DNA from: Amphirosellinia nigrospora
Taxonomy: Eukaryota; Ascomycota; Sordariomycetes; Xylariales; Xylariaceae
NCBI GenBank assembly: GCA_004123355.1
Contig: SCHM01000001.1
Coordinates: 13,650,193-13,714,192 of the forward strand
DNA length: 64,000 nt
Direction of reading: 5' to 3'
Shown here one piece after another: positions 58,708-64,000 of the stretch. The notes under the pieces were generated by a model. That model worked only from the letters and a program-made list of their open reading frames with translations. It had not been told where the DNA came from and made no database searches. The position numbers and the translations under genes are program-made. Numbering within the stretch: position 1 is the first letter of the stretch; every line of letters begins with the position of its first letter.

Positions 58708-61700
58708 ATGGGCCCCAAAAAGAAAAAGTCCAAGCCAGCTGCGAACCCGGCTCGGGGCTTTGCTACCACATCGGTTGCCTCGAAACCTCGCGTCGACACC
58801 GTTGGACCTGCACAGATACCGGCGAATGGCCCGTCGCTGCTGACCCGACGGCTGCTGTCCCGGCGAACAAGTCCGATACCCCTACAGTCCCATCCATCGC
58901 CCAACCAAGTCATGCCGGCGCTGCTGCTCAATCACAGCCAGCATCTTCGCTGAGCCCAGAAGAGTTCGAGAAGCAACTGGAAGAGTCCGAGCTACAATTG
59001 CTGGTAGAAAAGCATGCCCAGAAGGTCAAGCGAGATACCGCTCGCCAGAAGACACGCCTTGACACCGACAGACGGCTGTTGCGAGGACAGGCCGATCCGC
59101 TGAACTCGCGGAAATGGCTGCCCCAGGAGCTCATGGACCAGATCCTCGACCTGATCCAGGCCGAGTCCCGCTTCGCCGCCTCGTCTCTCGCCTCCGAGCG
59201 CCCCTTGGGCGAGAAGGTGCCCTCCGAAGAGGACCTGACCATGAGGCTGTGGACGTTGCAGCAGACCCTAGCTGGTCTGTCATTTTCCCCTGAGAAAGTC
59301 AACGCCGTACTACAATACGTGCTGGAATTGGCCCCGAGCGTACCCGCGGCGAACAGGGACTACATCTGGGGCTTCGAAGAGGCCTTGGACTGGCTGGCTA
59401 GGTCTTGTAGTCGAGAAGAGCTGCGCGATTACGATTATAGAGGGGTCAAACCACCCAAATCCCAGCCGGGTATGTCCCTCTCAACCTTTTCGTCTGACAT
59501 TCGGATCGTCTGACTATGCTTATGTGCAGAAACACCTTACGACTCCCCTCTGCCCTCTGGCGCGAACACCCCCGCCTCTCCGAAGTGAACGGCACAGGAA
59601 AACACGGTAATCTTAAGAATAGCCTACCTCATTCGCAGGCGCACGTGCTGGGACCTCGAGGAAGGTGATGGTGACTTGTGACGAGGATTTCGAGCCTGAC
59701 GATTTGATACCGGCATATCTCGAAACCATGGACAAACTATTTTGGCTGCAGCGGCCGAGGCAGGGTACCAAGAAACCCAATGGAGCCAAGGGCCGCTCTG
59801 CTCCGGCTCTGAAAACCCAATCTTCGATAGCTGAGCCTACCGATATAGAGGAGGCCAAGTTACTAGCCAAAGTTGACCGAATTGAACAGGACATCTTGTT
59901 TGACAAGCCTTTGGCGGAACATCAGTGGCGGACCCGTAGAATCGAGCTAGAGAAGGAGTTTGCATCCAACGCGAGGAAAGCCGAACAGGAAAGAGAACAA
60001 CAGCAGGAGCAGGATAAAGAAAAGCAGACAGGCGACCCGGATCAATTATCTGAATCCGATGAGGACGAAATTGCCAAGGAGGCCAAACGGATAGCAGCCG
60101 AAATCCTTGAAGATGACAGCGGGGAAGACGATGCCTTGGCAGACTTGTTTGCGAATCTTCCAGTGCAAGAAACTGATGCCACAGGCAAGAGACACGGTTA
60201 TCAACAGTGCAGATGGTACCAAGATCACAATTCGAGACTTTGGCAAATGGTCGGGCGTGAATCCCATGAGAGCTTTAGAAGAGGCGTGTCGATCCAGGTA
60301 TATAGTGGCAACACGCTATAAAACACAGTCATTGCTTACATCTTCACAGAGATTCGGGAGTGAAGATCACATACAGTCTCATATCTGAAAGCCCTTTTTC
60401 TAATCGTCACATGGTTTCCATTCACTGGTCCAAGTCCCAAGACTTCACTGGCAATCCAGAGATTACTGGTATAGAACAGATTGTATTCCCGCAACATTGC
60501 TCCTTCAAGATGGCTACCGTCTCGACACCCGACGTAAAGCAATCAGAGGCCTACATCGCTACCGTGGCTATGTTCGTTATTTTCGGGTCTACTAAAGAGG
60601 AGAAGATATTCCTACGCTTGCCTGCAGTATGGAGAGAACTGTGGTCTGAGTTGGCAGAGGACAGGAAAAGTCAAGCAGATGCTGCTGATAGAGAAGAGAT
60701 CCGGGAACTCCGCGCCATGATCCGCCAAAAACAAGACCAGGAACTGGAAGACGGCGTTTTGCTGCAAGGTGCATTTCGTGGCAAGGCAGCTCAGCGTGCT
60801 TCAAAAGAGGCAGGCGATGAGTCTAGCATTGATCGATCGGGTGCGAATGCGTATGGGCCTGAATATTATCAAAAGATCTGGTTCGATAAGGTCAATACGC
60901 CTCGCTTCCAAGCCATGCTTGTAAGTTCGATGACAGATACCTACACCCACACCTCCTACCCAATAGATCACATTCTAACACGGTATCTCAGCAATCTCGG
61001 ATGCAACTTCCCATGTGGCATTTCCGACAGCAAGTATTGGAAACCGTGGAGCGAGAGCAGGTAGTTATCGTCTGTGGTGAGACTGGGTGGTAAGAGAACT
61101 CCGCACTGAGAAAAGAAAAACACGTAACTAACGAGAACGTGAAGCGGTAAGAGCACGCAAGTCCCATCATTCCTACTAGAACACCAGTTGTCTCTAGGGC
61201 GACCCTGCAAGATTTACTGCACAGAGCCTCGGCGTATCTCTGCTATCTCACTCGCACGTCGTGTGAGCGAAGAGCTGGGCGAAGGGAGAGGGATCTCGGT
61301 ACGGCGAGATCACTCGTGGGCTACTCTATTCGACTCGAGTCCAATACAACCAAGGAAACGCGGTTGATATATGCAACAACGGGTATCGTGATGCGCATGT
61401 TGGAGGGTTCTAACGAACTTCGAGAGATTACCCATCTTGTTCTCGACGAAGTTCATGAGCGCACTATCGACTCGGACTTTCTCTTGATTGTCTTGAAGAA
61501 GCTGCTTGAGAAGCGGAAGGACCTGAAAGTGGTTCTCATGTCGGCGACCGTCGACGCTGAGAGGTTCTCTAACTACTTGGGTCGTGCCCCGGTCCTGAAC
61601 GTGCCGGGTCGTACGTTTCCCGTGCAAGTTAAATACCTCGAAGATGCTCTTGAAGCGACCGGGTACACGCTAGATCAGCAAGGCCACGAGAAAATGACCG

Positions 61701-63667
61701 ACCTAGATGATGACCCTATCGAAGACGAGAATGATCCATCCACGACCCAGAAGGCCGCGAAAGATTTGCGCCAATATTCTGTTAAGACTCGAAACACTCT
61801 CCTGCAATTGGACGAGTACCAAATCGAGTTCAACCTAATTGTACAACTGATTGGACAAATCGCAGTCGATCCAACCTATATAAACTACAGCAAAGCTATA
61901 CTTGTGTTTCTGCCTGGTATAGCGGATATCCGAACTTTGAATGATCTTTTGTTGGGTGAACCATTTTTTCAGAGGAACTGGGAGGTGTTCCCCCTGCATT
62001 CGACTATTGCTACCGAGGACCAGGAGCGAGCTTTTCTCGTTCCGCCAGACGGTGTCAGAAAGATTGTCTTGGCGACCAATATCGCGGAAACGGGTATCAC
62101 CATTCCTGATGTGACCTGTGTCATTGACACGGGCAAGCATCGCGAGATGCGATTTGACGAGAGGCGGCAGCTCTCTCGGCTTATCGACACATTTATTTCT
62201 AGAGCAAACGCGAAGCAGCGACGTGGTAGAGCGGGTCGAGTTCAAGAAGGGTTATGTTTTCATATGTTTACGAGATATCGGCATGATCATCTCATGAGCG
62301 ATCAACAGACACCAGAGATGCTGCGCCTGTCATTGCAGGACTTGGCCATCCGCGTCAAGATTTGTAAGATTGGGGGAATTGAAGAAACCCTCGGACAAGC
62401 CCTCGACGCGCCATCAGCAAAGAACATTCGCCGGGCTATCGATGCACTTGTCGACGTCAGGGCTCTTACGGCTTCCGAAGATCTCACACCGCTTGGACAT
62501 CAATTGGCCAGACTCCCGCTTGACGTCTTTCTTGGCAAACTCATCCTACAGGGGACCATATTCAAATGCTTAGACATGGCTATTACCGTAGCAGCTATTC
62601 TATCATCCAAGTCACCATTTACTGCACCTTTCGGTCAGCGGACCCAGGCCAACCAGGCACGCAAGGCGTTCAAGAGGGCCGATTCCGATCTGCTGACCGT
62701 ATACAACGCCTACTTGGGATGGAAAAAGATCTGTCAGACAACGAGCCATGACTTCCAATACTGTAAAAAGAACTACTTGTCTTCGCAGACGCTGTCCAAT
62801 ATCGAAGACTTGAAGGGTCAACTCCTTGTGTCCTTGGTCGATGCTGGGTTCTTGCAGCTGACCCACGAGGAACGACAGAATCTGAACCGGCTGCGCTACT
62901 CAAGTCGGCGGCGACAGTTCTTCGACCTCCCCCAGCGGGTCAACATTAATAGCGACAATGATATCATCTCGAGCTCCGTCATTGCCTGGAGCTTCTATCC
63001 TAAACTGCTACTACGCGAAAACAAGGGCTTCCGAAACGTCGGGAACAACCAGAGCATTAGCTTACATCCATCGAGCGTGAACAAGGGCAATTCTGAGCTG
63101 AAATGGCTTTCGTATTACCACATCATGCAGTCGAAACAGTAGGTTCCAATCTGTGATAGTGTTGGGTTTTGTGCGAGTCGCTTACTAATTTGCTACTTAG
63201 GTTCTTGAATGCTCATGAGACAACGGCTGTTGATACTTTCGCTATTGCCCTGCTTTGTGGCGACGTTCGTATTGATGTATGGACATTTTTCTTTTCTTTG
63301 TCTAGCACATGGTCATCCATCTTTTGACCATACCTCCACCTATAAATCCTCTACTTCCTTGCGTCCTCACAACTCTATTTCCCTAACCGCCCCAACCCCC
63401 CTCCCTTTCGTCCCTAAAAAACAACCATGCTAACGTAACCCCTTCCCTCCCTAGATGTACGCAGGCGTCATCATCCTCGACGGGAACCGCGCGCGCTTCA
63501 GCGTCCCGGACTGGAAGACGCTCTTGGTGCTGAAGACGCTGCGCGCCCGTCTCCGCGATATTCTTTCGCGCTCCTTCAAGATGCCTGGCAAACTTCTCTC
63601 GGCACAACAGGAGAAGTGGCTCGATATCTGGCTTGCTATCTTCTCTCAGGACTGGGGGAAAGCCTAG
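58708..63667 (+). CDS. DExH-box RNA helicase, DHX29/Ucp12 (YLR419W) type
   Basis: Large ATP-dependent RNA helicase, relatives of which act in translation initiation on structured mRNAs. Exons: 58708-59469, 59530-60297, 60350-60920, 60992-61089, 61145-63138, 63201-63276 and 63455-63667, GT-AG. The start [20 protein letters not shown] is followed by a low-complexity linker, a coiled coil ([19 protein letters not shown]), a UBA-like stretch ([18 protein letters not shown]) and an RWD-like region ([24 protein letters not shown]). The helicase core then follows: motif I GETGCGKST (spliced), [20 protein letters not shown], motif II DEVHER, motif [27 protein letters not shown] and motif [10 protein letters not shown]. 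The HA2 and OB regions follow, ending QDWGKA. One-base breaks lie between 58790 and 58870, near 59578-59650, near 60180 and at 61290-61292 (G4 read as G3). Divergent from GCN1 across the MITE. Confidence 0.9.
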
Positions 63668-64000
63668 CTCGCGGTTCTTTTGACACCTAGACGAGTTTAG
63701 ATTTAGAACGTGAGGCTCGCATGAAAGGCTTGCGGCATTACTGTGTACTACTTTTCATACACACCACACCACACCACACGTGAGGAGATTAGACAGGGTA
63801 TTTAGAGTAGCTAGATGTCGTATCATGATCGGATTAGTTCGCTTCGTTGCTTGCTCGCTTGCTCGCTTGAAGGTTGCTGGCTAGGCCGAACCTGGTTGTA
63901 GGCGCTCCAGTGAACGATGAGTCCACGCATGTGTAAAAGCTTAGGTTCAAATGAAGATAGACGGCGACGCGGTGGCCTACAAGTCGTATTCAGTCGGCCG
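63668..64000. other. 3' flank of the helicase gene
   Basis: No gene. Two short simple repeats: ACACC units at about 63759-63779 and GCTTGCTC units at about 63845-63870. Confidence 0.5.

Noticed and set aside
43230-63667. Calling SHMT, GCN1 and the DExH helicase pseudogenes because of frameshifts
   Set aside because: Conservation is uninterrupted on both sides of each one-base change, and the breaks concentrate in homopolymers, so sequence error is more likely.

Overview
The window is nuclear DNA of a filamentous ascomycete (Pezizomycotina, probably Sordariomycetes). The evidence is short GT-AG introns of about 50-70 bp inside most genes, fungal gene families (fungal rhodopsin-domain protein, DUF7708 STAND-like protein, fungal AAA+ ATPase, GMC oxidoreductase, CE1 esterase, L-rhamnose catabolic enzymes), and a repeat-mutation pattern of RIP type (TpG to TpA changes between repeat copies). 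There are no bacterial operons, rRNAs, tRNAs or CRISPR arrays that I can support.

Layout. 0.3-3.8 kb: a divergent L-rhamnose catabolism pair (L-rhamnonate dehydratase and L-rhamnose-1-dehydrogenase). 3.8-17.5 kb: an A+T-rich, decayed accessory region. It holds a relic HExxH-protein gene, a possible relic secreted lectin, two diverged copies of a dispersed repeat, a solo LTR, a 109-bp TG..CA element and one readable gene, a secreted CE1-type esterase. 17.5-32.4 kb: lineage-specific genes: a hypothetical protein, a DUF7708 protein divergent from an AAA+ ATPase, a GMC oxidoreductase divergent from a fungal rhodopsin-domain membrane protein, and a multi-TM protein with a glycosylated, Cys-containing ectodomain. 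32.4-43.2 kb: mostly gene-poor, with an HAD-family gene at 34-35.5 kb and a truncated gene interrupted by a 111-bp element at 40.6-42.3 kb. 43.2-63.7 kb: a conserved housekeeping block: mitochondrial-type serine hydroxymethyltransferase, ribosomal protein L19, the translation regulator Gcn1, and a DHX29/Ucp12-like DExH RNA helicase divergent from Gcn1. A 450-bp MITE with a 9-bp target duplication sits between the last two.

Two cross-cutting observations matter for anyone using this annotation. First, conserved genes that should be intact (Gcn1, SHMT, the DExH helicase, the HAD protein, the AAA+ ATPase, L-rhamnonate dehydratase) carry many apparent one-base deletions. Most lie in short homopolymers, and seven are G4/C4 runs read as three bases. 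I read these as probable long-read consensus errors rather than pseudogenes, so CDS spans below bridge them. Second, the two copies of the small TG..CA element differ at seven sites that are all TpG to TpA, which is direct RIP evidence. The accessory region is therefore both repeat-rich and RIP-mutated, while the 43-64 kb block is gene-dense and conserved.
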